From Tritrichomonas musculus (Eukaryota > Parabasalia > Tritrichomonadida > Tritrichomonadidae): a stretch of 64,000 nucleotides of DNA. Position numbers and translations under genes: made by a program. Below, in pieces: positions 9,097 to 19,482 of this stretch (position 1 is the stretch's first letter; each line of letters opens with the position of its first letter). The notes under the pieces are model-generated. The model saw nothing but the letters and a program-made list of their open reading frames with translations, was not told the DNA's origin and did not search any database. Where the stretch lies: contig JAPFFF010000005.1 of assembly GCA_039105265.1 (NCBI GenBank), forward strand, positions 1,736,001 to 1,800,000, in the 5' to 3' direction.

Positions 9097-10392
9097 TTAT
9101 TTGATCTTACCATAAAGGGAATTGAAGTTTGGCCCTTTTGATATGGATATACTTTCAGCTGATGATTGGCTAATTTCTACAATTCCACGGTTTTTTAGAG
9201 ATAGTGCTGTGAAAAAAGATAATGCCAACGATCTCCTTGAATGATTTGGAACAATATTTAAAAGCATTTCTTCATTTTTACCTTCCAAAGAATGCTTTAA
9301 ATTTGAAATTATATCAATAGAATACAATTTTTGATTTATCGATTGCTCTTGATCAGAAAATTCTTCTTTTCCAATTTGGCTTTGATACTGAAAATCATCG
9401 TTGTCATCTGCATTTCCGAAATAATCATTTTCATTTAGATTTTGATCTTCACTACTAAAATGGGGAAGATCAACTATTGGATCATCATTAAAAACACTCT
9501 CCCCATTAAAAACAGGAACTTTTTCAACGATTCTTTTGACCTCATTTATTAATTCGTCACGATCAACAATTCTTTTTTGTGGAATTTCCATAATTCTAGT
9601 TTTATTGACAGGTCTCTGGCATAAAGTTTTTGATGCATCTTCCAAAATAACACTTAATTGCGTCAATGGAATAATTGGAGCTGGGTCAATAACATACCAA
9701 TTTTTTTTTGAGTTCTTTGAGCGAGTTCCATCTTTTTCTTCAGTATCTAATGTGTTAAAATCAATTTCATCGTTTTCGTTTTCAGATGGCAAAGGAATAT
9801 TATCATCAACATTATTACCAATATCAGTTTGGATGCTTAAATTATTAAGTGGATCTTCAAAAGAGCATGCTGATATTTCAAACGGAACATTTCCAAAGTC
9901 ATTATCGGCTATCATTCTAGTATTTGCATCTGGACTTGTATTTGTTTCTGGTGAATTTAGAATTATTTCAGCTTGAATGCTATTAATTTCATCTTTTTGC
10001 TCTAATTCAATAATTGATTCTAGGTTTTTTTCACCTTGCCAAAGTTTTATTGTCTCATCATCAATTTCTAAATTGTTTTTGTCTTTTTCTTTTCCATTTC
10101 TCTTTTTCTTCTTATCAATTGGTTCAAATCTTAAAGAAATACGGGCAATTGCTTCTTCGCAATCAATTAGAAAGATATGAGATTTTTTAGAATATAATCT
10201 TGCAATACCACATAACAATACCCCTGATAACCTGAAAACAAATCCTTCTCTTTTGGAAAGAATGTTATTTGCTATTTCTTGAATATTGGCTTTGATGATT
10301 TCATTTTTTGTCATTGCGTTTTCATGCATCCCAAGCTCCCAAACTGAATGTATTTCATCATGCTTTTGTAAAACATCTCTTGTGGTAATCAT
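9097..10392 (-). CDS. RAD21: Cohesin kleisin subunit (Rad21/Rec8 family)
   Basis: 431 residues. Residues 5-95 match the kleisin N-terminal domain that binds Smc3: VWELGMHENAMTKNEIIKAN, then FRLSGVLLCGIARLYSKKSHIFLIDCEEA, equivalent to [25 protein letters not shown] in human RAD21. The middle is acidic, low-complexity and disordered, as usual. Residues about 355-431 form a winged-helix end (LALSFFTALSLKNRGIVEISQSSAESISISKG) that binds the Smc1 head. Kleisins close the cohesin ring and are cut by separase. The N-terminal methionine is followed by ITTRDVL instead of the canonical FYAHxxL, so this is a divergent member. I cannot tell mitotic Rad21 from meiotic Rec8. Confidence 0.82.
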   Translation of the reverse strand: MITTRDVLQKHDEIHSVWELGMHENAMTKNEIIKANIQEIANNILSKREGFVFRLSGVLLCGIARLYSKKSHIFLIDCEEAIARISLRFEPIDKKKKRNGKEKDKNNLEIDDETIKLWQGEKNLESIIELEQKDEINSIQAEIILNSPETNTSPDANTRMIADNDFGNVPFEISACSFEDPLNNLSIQTDIGNNVDDNIPLPSENENDEIDFNTLDTEEKDGTRSKNSKKNWYVIDPAPIIPLTQLSVILEDASKTLCQRPVNKTRIMEIPQKRIVDRDELINEVKRIVEKVPVFNGESVFNDDPIVDLPHFSSEDQNLNENDYFGNADDNDDFQYQSQIGKEEFSDQEQSINQKLYSIDIISNLKHSLEGKNEEMLLNIVPNHSRRSLALSFFTALSLKNRGIVEISQSSAESISISKGPNFNSLYGKIK

Positions 10393-10817
10393 TAGATCAA
10401 GTTTTGGATCGTCAAGTAAAAAAAAAATAAATCAAAATTGTCACTTTTGTTTGATGTGATTTTGATTATTTAAAGCTATTTAAAAACGATACGTTACTTT
10501 CCAACGTGTTTTTATATAAATTCTATTAAAAAGTTGAACTTTTTAAATAAGGTGAATTATCTTTTTGAATTAACTTTAATAAAGTAAATGCATCAAACAA
10601 GTAACTAAAAAAAAAAAAATATTTTGATCTTATAAAGATATCATCATTTACCAACATTTAATCTAAAATTTCATATTAGGGACAAATAGTAAATATTATT
10701 TTTTTGAAATAATAATAATATATATATAAAAAAAATTAAAAGCTCGAAAAACATATATTTATCAATTAAAAACACTTATCCTTTTTATAAAACTAATTGA
10801 GGAAAGTAGAGGTCATC
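10393..10817. other. Intergenic region
   Basis: About 425 bp between two minus-strand genes, strongly AT-rich with homopolymer A/T tracts and a TATATATATA stretch near 10720. I see no gene, repeat or clear signal. Confidence 0.5.
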
Positions 10818-11366
10818 TTAATAATTATCAATAAATAGAATATTATTTTGGTTTTCATCAACATTGGAATATGAATCCATTTTGGCATATGAATTCTTGT
10901 TCTTTGTCTGGCTATATTGATATCTAGTATTATAATTTTGATCTGGGAATTCATTCGTCAAAGACATCTGAATGTACATATGACCAATTACTTTTCTTTG
11001 CTGAGGATTAAAATTATCTGCATCACGTGCACCGTGAAGTGGCTCCAAAATATTAATTGCTTTCATTTCAGTATTTAATTTATCATCTTGCAAGTTTGGA
11101 AATAGATTTGCATGTACAATTGTTGAAGCAATTATTGGATCATTTTGAATAAAGCTCTTCTTTCTGAAAACAAAAATAATTTTACGAGTCTTGTCAGTAA
11201 TGTTAACTGTGAAAAAATGATGGATGTTGCTCAATTTCTTAGCATCAATAATGAACGCTTGCTTATTGCCTTCTGGAAGTGTGGTAATACTAACTCTGAG
11301 TTTATCATTTTTTTGGAGTAAGTTACCAAGTTCAATTGATTGCAAATGAATGTTTAATCCTTGCAT
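10818..11366 (-). CDS. Small C2-like domain protein
   Basis: 182 residues. Residues 1-130 alternate short hydrophobic strands with polar turns: LNIHLQSIELGNLL, LRVSITTLPEG, AFIIDAKKL, HFFTVNITDKTRKIIFVFRKK, IGHMYIQMSLTNE. This beta-sandwich rhythm and the KIIFVFRKKS element resemble degenerate C2 domains, which are numerous in trichomonads. The Asp residues that bind calcium in classical C2 domains are not evident. The last 45 residues are polar, Asn/Tyr/Gln-rich and probably disordered. Location is presumably cytosolic; function unknown. Confidence 0.5.
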   Translation of the reverse strand: MQGLNIHLQSIELGNLLQKNDKLRVSITTLPEGNKQAFIIDAKKLSNIHHFFTVNITDKTRKIIFVFRKKSFIQNDPIIASTIVHANLFPNLQDDKLNTEMKAINILEPLHGARDADNFNPQQRKVIGHMYIQMSLTNEFPDQNYNTRYQYSQTKNKNSYAKMDSYSNVDENQNNILFIDNY

Positions 11367-11834
11367 TTGAACAACAAACTAATAATGAAATGAAAGTGTG
11401 CATGACTTATTCTCAAACTATTTGTTTCCATCTTTGAAAATTATATTTTAGCGTTTAGCCTTTTGAAATAAAATCTCAAACTTTTTGAATGTATATTTTT
11501 TATAAATCTTCATGAAAAAGTTTTACAAAATTTTCGAAATTCTTCATTCAGTTTTTTAAGCCAAATAAAAAGTGATTAATATTTAACTTATCTAATTACA
11601 TGCATCAATTCTTTTGGTCAAATTAATTGTACTATGAATATAAAAACAATGTTATCTAATTACAGATTATGAATCCGAATTTTTTTTTTATAAAAATATT
11701 AATATGAGGCGTATTTAATTATATTATTTCACATTTTTTATTAATTCATCAAAATTCCAATTACAACAACAATAACAAAAATAATTTACTCAAAAAGTTT
11801 GAGGCATTCAATTGAAGACGTTAAGTCGTATATA
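11367..11834. other. Divergent intergenic region
   Basis: About 470 bp between the divergent C2-like and ADA2 genes. It is AT-rich, with CAA-rich sequence (ttacaacaacaataac) just before ADA2. I see no gene. A TTG at 11799 is in frame with ADA2, but the ATG at 11835 is preferred. Confidence 0.5.
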
Positions 11835-13115
11835 ATGTCGCAAAACAAAAAGCAAAAAAAAGATAGTATAACATGTTCAACTTGCGGCAAAGTTTTATTA
11901 AATGAACGATATATTCGATGCACGAGGTGCCCAAATTTTTTTCAGTGTCTCAATTGTTTATCAGTTGGATTTGAATCAGATAATCACTTACAAACACATG
12001 ATTTCTTTGTTGTGGAGCCAAGACCATTTCCGTTATATAGTGAAGATTGGGACGCGCATGACGAAATCTTACTTTTATTTGGAATAAAATCTCTTGGTAT
12101 TGGAAATTGGAACGAAATTTCAAGTTTTGTTAAAACAAAATCAGCCCTTGATTGTGAAACTCATTATGTTAGCGTTTACATCAATTCATACAATGCTCCT
12201 CTTCCACAACCAGAAATACTCCCTCCAATTAAACTTCCTCCTCTACCTTCTTATGATACTCGTCCTGTTGAATCATGTCCATCAGTTGCTCATGAAAAAC
12301 ACATGAACGAAAAAAACAAAAAAGAAAAAACAACGCCAGCCGAATATAGCGGATACATGCCTTATCGTCATGAATTTGAAATTGAATGGAATAATGATGC
12401 AGAAGCTCTCGTTTCTAAAATCGAATTTAAAATCGAAGAAGAAACATTTCAAACCTTTAAAGATAAAGTATTATTATTAATGTGCTATAATGACCAATTA
12501 GCTGAAAGAAGATTTAGAACAAAAGTTATTGAAGATTGGGATATTCAAAATAAAGAAGTAAAATCAGCAACTCGCGGCGAAAAAGATGATCCAAGAATAC
12601 TTGGCGGCGTAACAGCAGCAGAAAGAGCTGTTGATGCTAAAATTATATCGCTTGCGCCTTATTACGGTCAACCAAATATGCAACAATTTACTACTTGTCT
12701 TCATAAACAAATAGGTTATTTTGAATCAATTAAAAAGACCCAGCTTTGGATTGAAAATGGAGTAAGATCGCATGCTGAAGGCAGAATTTTCTCTAAATTT
12801 TTGAAATGCGTTAAAAATGGCAAAATTCCAGCAGCAGATCATGAGAAATGGAATGAATTGGTTACTGAATTAAACAAGGAAAAAAATAAAATCGTTTCCC
12901 AAAATGATGACTTACTATCTCATCCTGAATTAAAATTATGCAAGGTTGAAAATATTCATCCACAGCTTTATTTGGCTCTGAAATGTCTATTAATGAATGA
13001 AATATCTTATAGGGGGAAATTTAAAAAATATATTGCTTTAAAAATTGATCCAGCACATGAAAAAGAAATGTCGAAAATTTATGATTTGCTTGAAGCTCTT
13101 GGACAATTAGGTTGA
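11835..13115 (+). CDS. ADA2: ADA2-like transcriptional adaptor (ZZ, SANT, SWIRM)
   Basis: 426 residues from the ATG at 11835 (MSQNKKQKK). Domain order is that of ADA2. First comes a ZZ zinc finger (CSTCGKVLLNERYIRCTRCPNF, then CLNC and two His near HLQTHDFFVV). Next is a SANT/Myb domain (WDAHDEILLLFGIKSLGIGNWNEIS...KSALDCETHY), then a helical middle with MPYRHEFEIEWNNDAE, a conserved ADA2 block. The C terminus is SWIRM-like (HPQLYLALKCLLMNE...IDPAHEKEMSKIYDLL). ADA2 activates the Gcn5 acetyltransferase in SAGA/ADA complexes. Length is close to yeast Ada2 (434). Function is inferred from the clear domain order. Confidence 0.92.
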   Translation: MSQNKKQKKDSITCSTCGKVLLNERYIRCTRCPNFFQCLNCLSVGFESDNHLQTHDFFVVEPRPFPLYSEDWDAHDEILLLFGIKSLGIGNWNEISSFVKTKSALDCETHYVSVYINSYNAPLPQPEILPPIKLPPLPSYDTRPVESCPSVAHEKHMNEKNKKEKTTPAEYSGYMPYRHEFEIEWNNDAEALVSKIEFKIEEETFQTFKDKVLLLMCYNDQLAERRFRTKVIEDWDIQNKEVKSATRGEKDDPRILGGVTAAERAVDAKIISLAPYYGQPNMQQFTTCLHKQIGYFESIKKTQLWIENGVRSHAEGRIFSKFLKCVKNGKIPAADHEKWNELVTELNKEKNKIVSQNDDLLSHPELKLCKVENIHPQLYLALKCLLMNEISYRGKFKKYIALKIDPAHEKEMSKIYDLLEALGQLG

Positions 13116-13403
13116 TTTATTAATTGCTCAATTTGTTTATTGTATTTATTTTGTTTTGTATATATATATAAATCAAAGTATTATTCGTATCTTTTTCTTA
13201 TTTTAATATTTATCTTCTAGGTGCTAGAAATAATTGAAATAAATATATTTGAAAGCATATCTCATTGCATGGCTAAAAATCAAATTGTTTGATGTAATAA
13301 AATGATTGCTGGAATGCGATATAATTAATTGAATCAGTTAAATTAACATCCATAAGGAATAAAGCAGTGATTCTGATTTGAAAAGTAACAATGATATTTC
13401 CTA

Positions 13404-16400
13404 ATGGATTTTTCCTTTTACTCAAATAAATTATCTGTACGTTTACGTTATGTATTTATTATGCTCTCCGAGAATGATTCTGAAGGGAATAAATTAGTTC
13501 AACTGGGAGAATCCATTTTAAATCAAACATTTGATGCTAAAAATGATCAAGGAGAAAAAGGTTCAGAATCATCTTTAAATGATAAATTGTATTTTCACGT
13601 TGTTCAATTATCCAATTTTTTGCAAACTTTAAAATCAAATAATTCATTACAAGAATCAGATGTTCACCAGGTTTTACATTTTTTAACAAATGTTTATCAT
13701 GATCTCAACGAACTCGAAAAAATTCCTACGCCAGAAGTCGGACCGCATTCACCTGTTAATGAATCGTACAAAACTTTAGCATACACACTGTATATATTAC
13801 TTAAAAATCATAATATCGAATTTCATACAAACTCAAAAGAAGAACCTAATATACAATTAAAAAAGAATAGTTCATTCCTTGAAAATTCATCAGAATTATT
13901 GAGTTTTCTTGCTGACGAATATGATTTACCCCGAAATCTTACAGAAAAAGAAATCATCAGCACGATTAAAGAGCACAAAAAAAGCGAAAACTCTTTGTCT
14001 TTCAGCCCTAAAAAAGATTTTAATAGCGAAATCAAAGCATTAAAAATTCAAATTGAAAACCTTCAAAATTGTCAAAAAGAAAGTGAAGATTCATTCAAAG
14101 AAAAAACCGAAGCACTAATTAAAATAAATGAAGTTCAAAAGAGAGAAATTGCAAAACTCAAAAAGCAAAATCAGTCACTTCAATCACAAGTTAATATGGC
14201 GATTACTGAGGCGCTAAATATCTCTAAGTCATCTTTTCAAGATAAAGATGATAGCATAAATCGCGCTCGGCTTAATCTTTTAGAAAAAGATATCGAATCA
14301 ATCAAAACGCAATATGACGAATTAAAAGACAAGAAACACAAAATAGCTTTAGAAAATCAAAAATTAAAAGATGAAAATCAAAAATTAATCGAAAGCGAAA
14401 AGCGGAAAGATTCGGATATTATTGAACTTAAGCACGCATTAACACAGCTACAAATCGAAAACGAACAATTAAATAATTCTCACGACATTAAACGAATTTA
14501 TGATAGTAGTAATACAGAAATCAAAATCAAAGCAAGCGAAAATGAAAAATTAAATTCAGCATTGGTCGAAATTTCTACTCATTTGAAGTCATTAAGTTCT
14601 GAAATTAGTCTTGAATCAAATCGTTCAAATATCTTGTATGAACTAAGTCAAAAGTTAATCATGGCTCTAGATAAATACGACTATATACTTAGAGAAAAAG
14701 ATAAAGAAGCCGAAAAAACCCAAGTTTTACTTAACGAAAGCCAAACATTAATTAATAATATGAAAAATCAACAAGCTAAATCCGAGAAAAATGCAACACC
14801 TGATACAGAGAAAGGACAGATCATAGATGAAATCAAGCAATTTTTATCCACTAAATCAATATCTACTGAACTCAATAATGAGATTGTTCAGATAATTGAC
14901 TCGCCCACGACTCCTATTCAAAAAGTTCTTAATTTACTTAATTTTCTATTAAATCAAGAAAAAACGGCCGAAACCAACAAAAACTTAGAAGAGGAAAACG
15001 ACCGTTTATTTGATTACTGTTGCAGTTTACTTCAATTTTTTGAGAAGCTTGCCGATAGCGGCGAACTTCAACAATGGATAATTGGGTCCCCCCAAGATGA
15101 CACTTTTCGACCTCTTCTACTTTTTCAGTGCAGCAAGATTGAATCCTTTTTGAAGCAATACCGATCAGAATTGAATTTCAACGATGAAGATTTCTTTGAC
15201 TTTCCGGCACGAATTGAGGCAATTCTGAGTAACGGTCATCAACCGCAACCGCGCGAACTTGACCTTATGTTTCACCTATGCTCAACGGTTAACGATTCAT
15301 TGCGTCGATACGCGTTGAACCTGAAGGAGGAGAACCGCGCGCTGCTCGATAATGTCGCTGAAATTCGCCATGAGTTACAACAGGTTTCAAACGAGTGTCA
15401 CTTTTCGTTTGATGAAGTGAATGTTCAGAAGTCGCACGAGTCGATCTGTTCGCAGACTGAAGGCCTGATGAATCCCAAATTTGTTGAAGTTTTGAATGCC
15501 ATTGAAAACGATTCAAATGAGAGTGAAACGATCAAGAAAATCATTGAAATTTTGAATATAGACGATAAAAAGAGAGAAGTTAAGTCTTTATCCCATGAGA
15601 ACGATAAACTGAGGAATGAGATAGCACAACTTAAGCAAGAGAATTTAGAGACAAATTCTCAAATTAAGTTGATTTTGAAAGAAAATCTCGACATGAAGAA
15701 AAATGAGAATGACTATCAAGTCAAATTGAGCCAACTGCAGCAAATTATTGAAGAGCAAAAAACAAAGAAGGAACCTTATCAGGTTCAGTCGGACAACTCT
15801 GAGTTAGTTGGAAGACTGAACGAAGAAATTGACAGTTTGAAAATGAAATGTAAAGCTCTCGAAATTGAGAAAAGCAACACAAAAAGTTCATTGAAAAAAG
15901 AATTTTCAAAAAATTTGTCAAAAATTCAAAAAGAAAAAGATGAATTGAATGCACAGAACGATAAATTGAAAAATAATTATGAAAAATTGTTGAATGAGCT
16001 GCAATCGAGATTGAAAGTTTCTCTTGACTCGTTGTCAAAGTCAACAGAAGAGCTGAAAAACGCTAATTTAAAGTTGAGCCAAATAAACTCTGAATTAAAT
16101 ACAACTCGAGTTGAGAATAAAATGTTGAAGTTGAAGATTTCAACATCTGATGAGAAAATGCAGCGTGAGAAGAGCTTGTTGGAGACACATTTCAGAATGG
16201 AAAAATTGAATGCTGAAACAAAATTTGAGACGAGCATTGAAAAAGTGAAAGCTGAATATGAAAAAAATTTTCACGAGTTTCTTGTATCGGTTTGTGAACG
16301 GTTTAAAGATTTCTTCGATTTTAATCAGCCTATTTCTGAGTCTTCGGTTCAAAATCTTTTGAATAGAGTGGATACTGAATTGAAAAGTGAAAAAGACCGT

Positions 16401-16994
16401 TTAGCAATATATGAATTGTTCTCAAATGAGATGAACTCTGTTCGATCAATTTTGGGAATTAATGATTCCGAGCCTATCCTACCTATCATCTCAAAAATGG
16501 TGAAAAAATTAAATGATAAACCAATCGAATTTGTAGAGAAAGTAAAAATTGCATCACAGAACGATCAAACCGCTCTAGAATGGGAACAATGGGCGAAAAA
16601 GTTGATTCTGATGATTTCAGATAACTTGGCCCCAGTTCAATCATCTAAATATATTCAATACGCTATCGAAGAGGCTGTAATGGCTGGTATAAGCCAGAGA
16701 AGTTTAATTAAGAAAATTAATATATTAAGAAATGAAAAAATTTTGCTGAAAAAAGGAAAAATATATATTAAAAATAAAAACAAAAAGCTTTCTCTGAATA
16801 GTATTCTGCTCGTTTTAGCATGCATACGAAGATTGCAAATAAATTCATGCCATTTGCCATCAAATATTTCAAAGCCTAGTCAGCTCCAGCATGTTGATGA
16901 AAATAAAAATGATAATACTAATTTTGATGAGGATATTACCAAATCGCAGCAAGAACCAATAACAAAGAAAAAAAATTATCCAATAATTACATAG
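13404..16994 (+). CDS. Large coiled-coil protein
   Basis: 1,196 residues. After about 190 residues of mixed helix, long heptad-patterned coiled coils run from about residue 210 to 470 and from about 690 to 980. Between them, residues about 550-700 form a more globular part. The last 210 residues include WEQWAKKLILMISDNLAP and AIEEAVMAGISQRSLIKKINILR, which look like a conserved C-terminal module, then a lysine-rich stretch. No motor, kinase or membrane segment is present. The likely role is a cytoskeletal or centrosomal scaffold. A second in-frame ATG (residue 20, MLSENDSEG) is an alternative start. Bases about 15,050-15,500 are much richer in GC and use CGC/GCG codons, unlike the rest. Confidence 0.7.
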   Translation: MDFSFYSNKLSVRLRYVFIMLSENDSEGNKLVQLGESILNQTFDAKNDQGEKGSESSLNDKLYFHVVQLSNFLQTLKSNNSLQESDVHQVLHFLTNVYHDLNELEKIPTPEVGPHSPVNESYKTLAYTLYILLKNHNIEFHTNSKEEPNIQLKKNSSFLENSSELLSFLADEYDLPRNLTEKEIISTIKEHKKSENSLSFSPKKDFNSEIKALKIQIENLQNCQKESEDSFKEKTEALIKINEVQKREIAKLKKQNQSLQSQVNMAITEALNISKSSFQDKDDSINRARLNLLEKDIESIKTQYDELKDKKHKIALENQKLKDENQKLIESEKRKDSDIIELKHALTQLQIENEQLNNSHDIKRIYDSSNTEIKIKASENEKLNSALVEISTHLKSLSSEISLESNRSNILYELSQKLIMALDKYDYILREKDKEAEKTQVLLNESQTLINNMKNQQAKSEKNATPDTEKGQIIDEIKQFLSTKSISTELNNEIVQIIDSPTTPIQKVLNLLNFLLNQEKTAETNKNLEEENDRLFDYCCSLLQFFEKLADSGELQQWIIGSPQDDTFRPLLLFQCSKIESFLKQYRSELNFNDEDFFDFPARIEAILSNGHQPQPRELDLMFHLCSTVNDSLRRYALNLKEENRALLDNVAEIRHELQQVSNECHFSFDEVNVQKSHESICSQTEGLMNPKFVEVLNAIENDSNESETIKKIIEILNIDDKKREVKSLSHENDKLRNEIAQLKQENLETNSQIKLILKENLDMKKNENDYQVKLSQLQQIIEEQKTKKEPYQVQSDNSELVGRLNEEIDSLKMKCKALEIEKSNTKSSLKKEFSKNLSKIQKEKDELNAQNDKLKNNYEKLLNELQSRLKVSLDSLSKSTEELKNANLKLSQINSELNTTRVENKMLKLKISTSDEKMQREKSLLETHFRMEKLNAETKFETSIEKVKAEYEKNFHEFLVSVCERFKDFFDFNQPISESSVQNLLNRVDTELKSEKDRLAIYELFSNEMNSVRSILGINDSEPILPIISKMVKKLNDKPIEFVEKVKIASQNDQTALEWEQWAKKLILMISDNLAPVQSSKYIQYAIEEAVMAGISQRSLIKKINILRNEKILLKKGKIYIKNKNKKLSLNSILLVLACIRRLQINSCHLPSNISKPSQLQHVDENKNDNTNFDEDITKSQQEPITKKKNYPIIT

Positions 16995-17546
16995 TGCTTT
17001 ACTATATGAATTTCATGCTAATAATTAATTTTATTGTAATTCATTCATATTTTCTACTTATCATGCTTGGGCTATTTTTTGTTCCAATTTTCATAAGTAA
17101 TCATATCATGAGCGATACATTATCATTAATGGATGATATTGTTCAAAAAAAAAAAAATATTTGATGTTGGTGCCATTTCTATATAATGTTTTTTTATAAT
17201 ACAATTTTGAAATTTTATTACTCAATAAATATAGGATTTTTTACGAAAATCAGTATCAATAAACAAGAAGTTCATATTTAACACAAATGAAGTTGAATTT
17301 CTTTGAATATTTTTATGTGATATTTTTCGTTTTAAGCTACTAAATAAAATAATCAAAACATTACCTTTTCTTTTTCGAATTCATTCAACAATAACTGCTT
17401 GGCTCATCAAAAATAGATTTATAAACATTTTATTTTATTTGCTTTAATAATAATAATAATAATAAATCAAAACAACTGTAAAAAAAATAAAGAAGAGAAG
17501 AGACAACAAACTTTCGCAAAAAATAAAACCGTATCTATATAAATAA

Positions 17547-17583
<37 letters not shown>

Positions 17584-17585
17584 TC
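16995..17585. other. Convergent intergenic region with AAT microsatellites
   Basis: About 590 bp between convergent genes. It holds two AAT/ATA trinucleotide runs (about 17446-17464 and 17548-17580) and an A-tract near 17150. No gene is seen. The open frames across the ATA runs are repeat artefacts. Confidence 0.6.
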
Positions 17586-19064
17586 TTAATCATCAAGAGA
17601 CGAGTAAAAAGTAGTTTTTTGGGAATTAACTGTTCTCTTGGCTCTTGCAATAGTCCTGATCGTGGTCCATGTTGACTCTCTTTTCTCTTCGTTCTTCTTA
17701 TCATTCTTTAAATTTGTAAAATCATTGATATTGACTGACTTTTCCGCTTCTTTGAGATGTGAGAGAAGGTTATCTGCCATTTCACTAACTTGAGGTTTCC
17801 AGTTCTTTGAAGCTGAATCAAGAGCTGGAACAATAACTTTGAGGAATGGAAGTTTATTGGATTGATCGAAGTAGGATAAAGTCATGTTACTGCTTAAGTC
17901 AAGTATCGCCGATACAGAAACATTTATTGTTTCTGATGAGATACAACGAGCAAGAATTTTTGAAACTTTGGGTGCAAGTTTATCAATCGTATCAGGATCT
18001 GTGTACTGAAGTGAGTTTTCAAGTTGTTGAAGGAAGGCAAGTTCTTTTCTTGGAGAAGAAACCGGCCAATGCTGGCATAAATAATTTATACACCATTGAG
18101 CTATTTCAGGGTTCTTTTTCATAAAGAATACAGATATATCCCTCAATGGCTTTTCATATGAAACAAAATTTTCAGATAGGTGAAGAGGATAAAAAACATT
18201 CTGAAAAGTAAATATAACTTTGCTTGAAATTGGTCCATTAAAGATTGTATTGAAATAAACTACAAATATCCGGAGAATTGATGCAATCGCATACGGCGGA
18301 TATTGATTTGGAATATCAATAAACTTAATGAGCTCAGATAATAATTTTTGTAATAGAAATGGAATAGTATTATGATTATTAGACATAATAAAAACAATTT
18401 CTTTTTCGATTTCTTTTCTTTCAAAATCTACGTTAGAATGTAACATTCCAACAAGGCTATATAAAAACTTCCTTGTTATAATTTTTAAATCATCATTAAG
18501 TATTTTTTGAAAAAGAAAGTGCAATTTTTCGAGTTGCTGAGAATTAGAAATTGTATAAATTGGAGAAGACTCAGAAAAAGGATTTTGCTGAGTATAAGGA
18601 ACAGTGTTTCGAATTAAATTTGACATAACGTACTTCGCTATCATCGTTTTCTCTTCTGGCGAAGCTCTACAACAATAGAGCTGATATAAACTATCAATTT
18701 GTCTAACTTCATCGGGATAATTTTTGGGAATATCTGCAATCGACTGAACATTAAGATATTTAAAAGAGAGTCGCGAAAGAGAATTGCGCAATATTCGGTA
18801 TATATTATCTTTTTCTGTCATTGGGGTTAACGGCTCATGGACTGTGTGCTTCAAATCTAATTGGCTTGATGGAGGATTAACGTTACGACGGTCTGGCGGG
18901 AGAGATTGAAATGCTTTTCTCATTGGTGAAGGCGAAGAATAAATAATCGGTGGAAGTTTTTTCGTAGTAGGAGTTTTCGTTTTGCATGCTTGTCCAGGAA
19001 TGAGCAACTGCGGGCGAGGAATTCTGATCAGGGGGAGAACTCGAATTCCTTGATTCTCACTCAT
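17586..19064 (-). CDS. PP2A B56-type regulatory subunit, divergent
   Basis: 492 residues from the ATG at 19064 (MSENQGIR); an upstream TTG is not used here. Residues 1-85 are a Pro/Ser/basic tail. From about residue 90 the protein is a HEAT-like solenoid matching B56: ERKEIEKEIVFIM for the RERDFLKTTLHRIY element, FNGPISSK for INGFALPLK, VFYPLHLSENFVSYEKPLRDISVFFMKKNPEIAQW for LLPLHK...Y..QL.YCVVQF.EKD, and HWPVSSPRKELAFLQQLENSL for WPK..S.KEV.FL.E.EEIL. B56 subunits target the PP2A catalytic core to substrates with LxxIxE motifs. Similarity is clear but low. A PP2A-like catalytic gene lies 2 kb downstream, though it looks more like PP4/PP6. Confidence 0.78.
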   Translation of the reverse strand: MSENQGIRVLPLIRIPRPQLLIPGQACKTKTPTTKKLPPIIYSSPSPMRKAFQSLPPDRRNVNPPSSQLDLKHTVHEPLTPMTEKDNIYRILRNSLSRLSFKYLNVQSIADIPKNYPDEVRQIDSLYQLYCCRASPEEKTMIAKYVMSNLIRNTVPYTQQNPFSESSPIYTISNSQQLEKLHFLFQKILNDDLKIITRKFLYSLVGMLHSNVDFERKEIEKEIVFIMSNNHNTIPFLLQKLLSELIKFIDIPNQYPPYAIASILRIFVVYFNTIFNGPISSKVIFTFQNVFYPLHLSENFVSYEKPLRDISVFFMKKNPEIAQWCINYLCQHWPVSSPRKELAFLQQLENSLQYTDPDTIDKLAPKVSKILARCISSETINVSVSAILDLSSNMTLSYFDQSNKLPFLKVIVPALDSASKNWKPQVSEMADNLLSHLKEAEKSVNINDFTNLKNDKKNEEKRESTWTTIRTIARAKRTVNSQKTTFYSSLDD

Positions 19065-19482
19065 ATATATATTGACGAAATTGAGATTCAATTACTTAAA
19101 AAAAAGCGTTGTAAACTATTCAAATGCTTTATTATTTCAAAAAATAATATAATTTGAAATAAAAAAAAGTGAAAAAAGAAAAATATATATTATAAATAGA
19201 TTTATTTATTTACTTGTGAAAAACATATATTTATTTTCATTGAAAAAAATTTTATATTAGTATAGAAAAGGTAGTAAACGATTTTTTTTAAAGATGAAGA
19301 TGATGTCACTAACGGTCAACGTTTTTTTTTGACCATAACAGATATTTTTTTCAATGTCTTTTTGATCATTAATATATTTTTATTTTTTTAGAAATTACAG
19401 TTCCAAATAAGTAACTTTTGAATTTTGTGAAAAAAAACAAAATTTTTAAAATTTTATTGAGCGTTTAAAATTAAAATATCAA
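19065..19482. other. Divergent intergenic region
   Basis: About 420 bp between the divergent B56-like and WRAP73 genes. Very AT-rich with T-runs; cagatattttttt and similar low-complexity sequence only. I see no gene or distinctive motif. Confidence 0.5.

Noticed and set aside
11799-11834. TTG as start of ADA2 (and TTG/GTG starts for the genes at 17586, 26487, 34935, 41795 and 59244)
   Set aside because: In each case an in-frame ATG lies a few codons later, just before the conserved protein or the signal peptide, and nuclear genes of trichomonads start with ATG.
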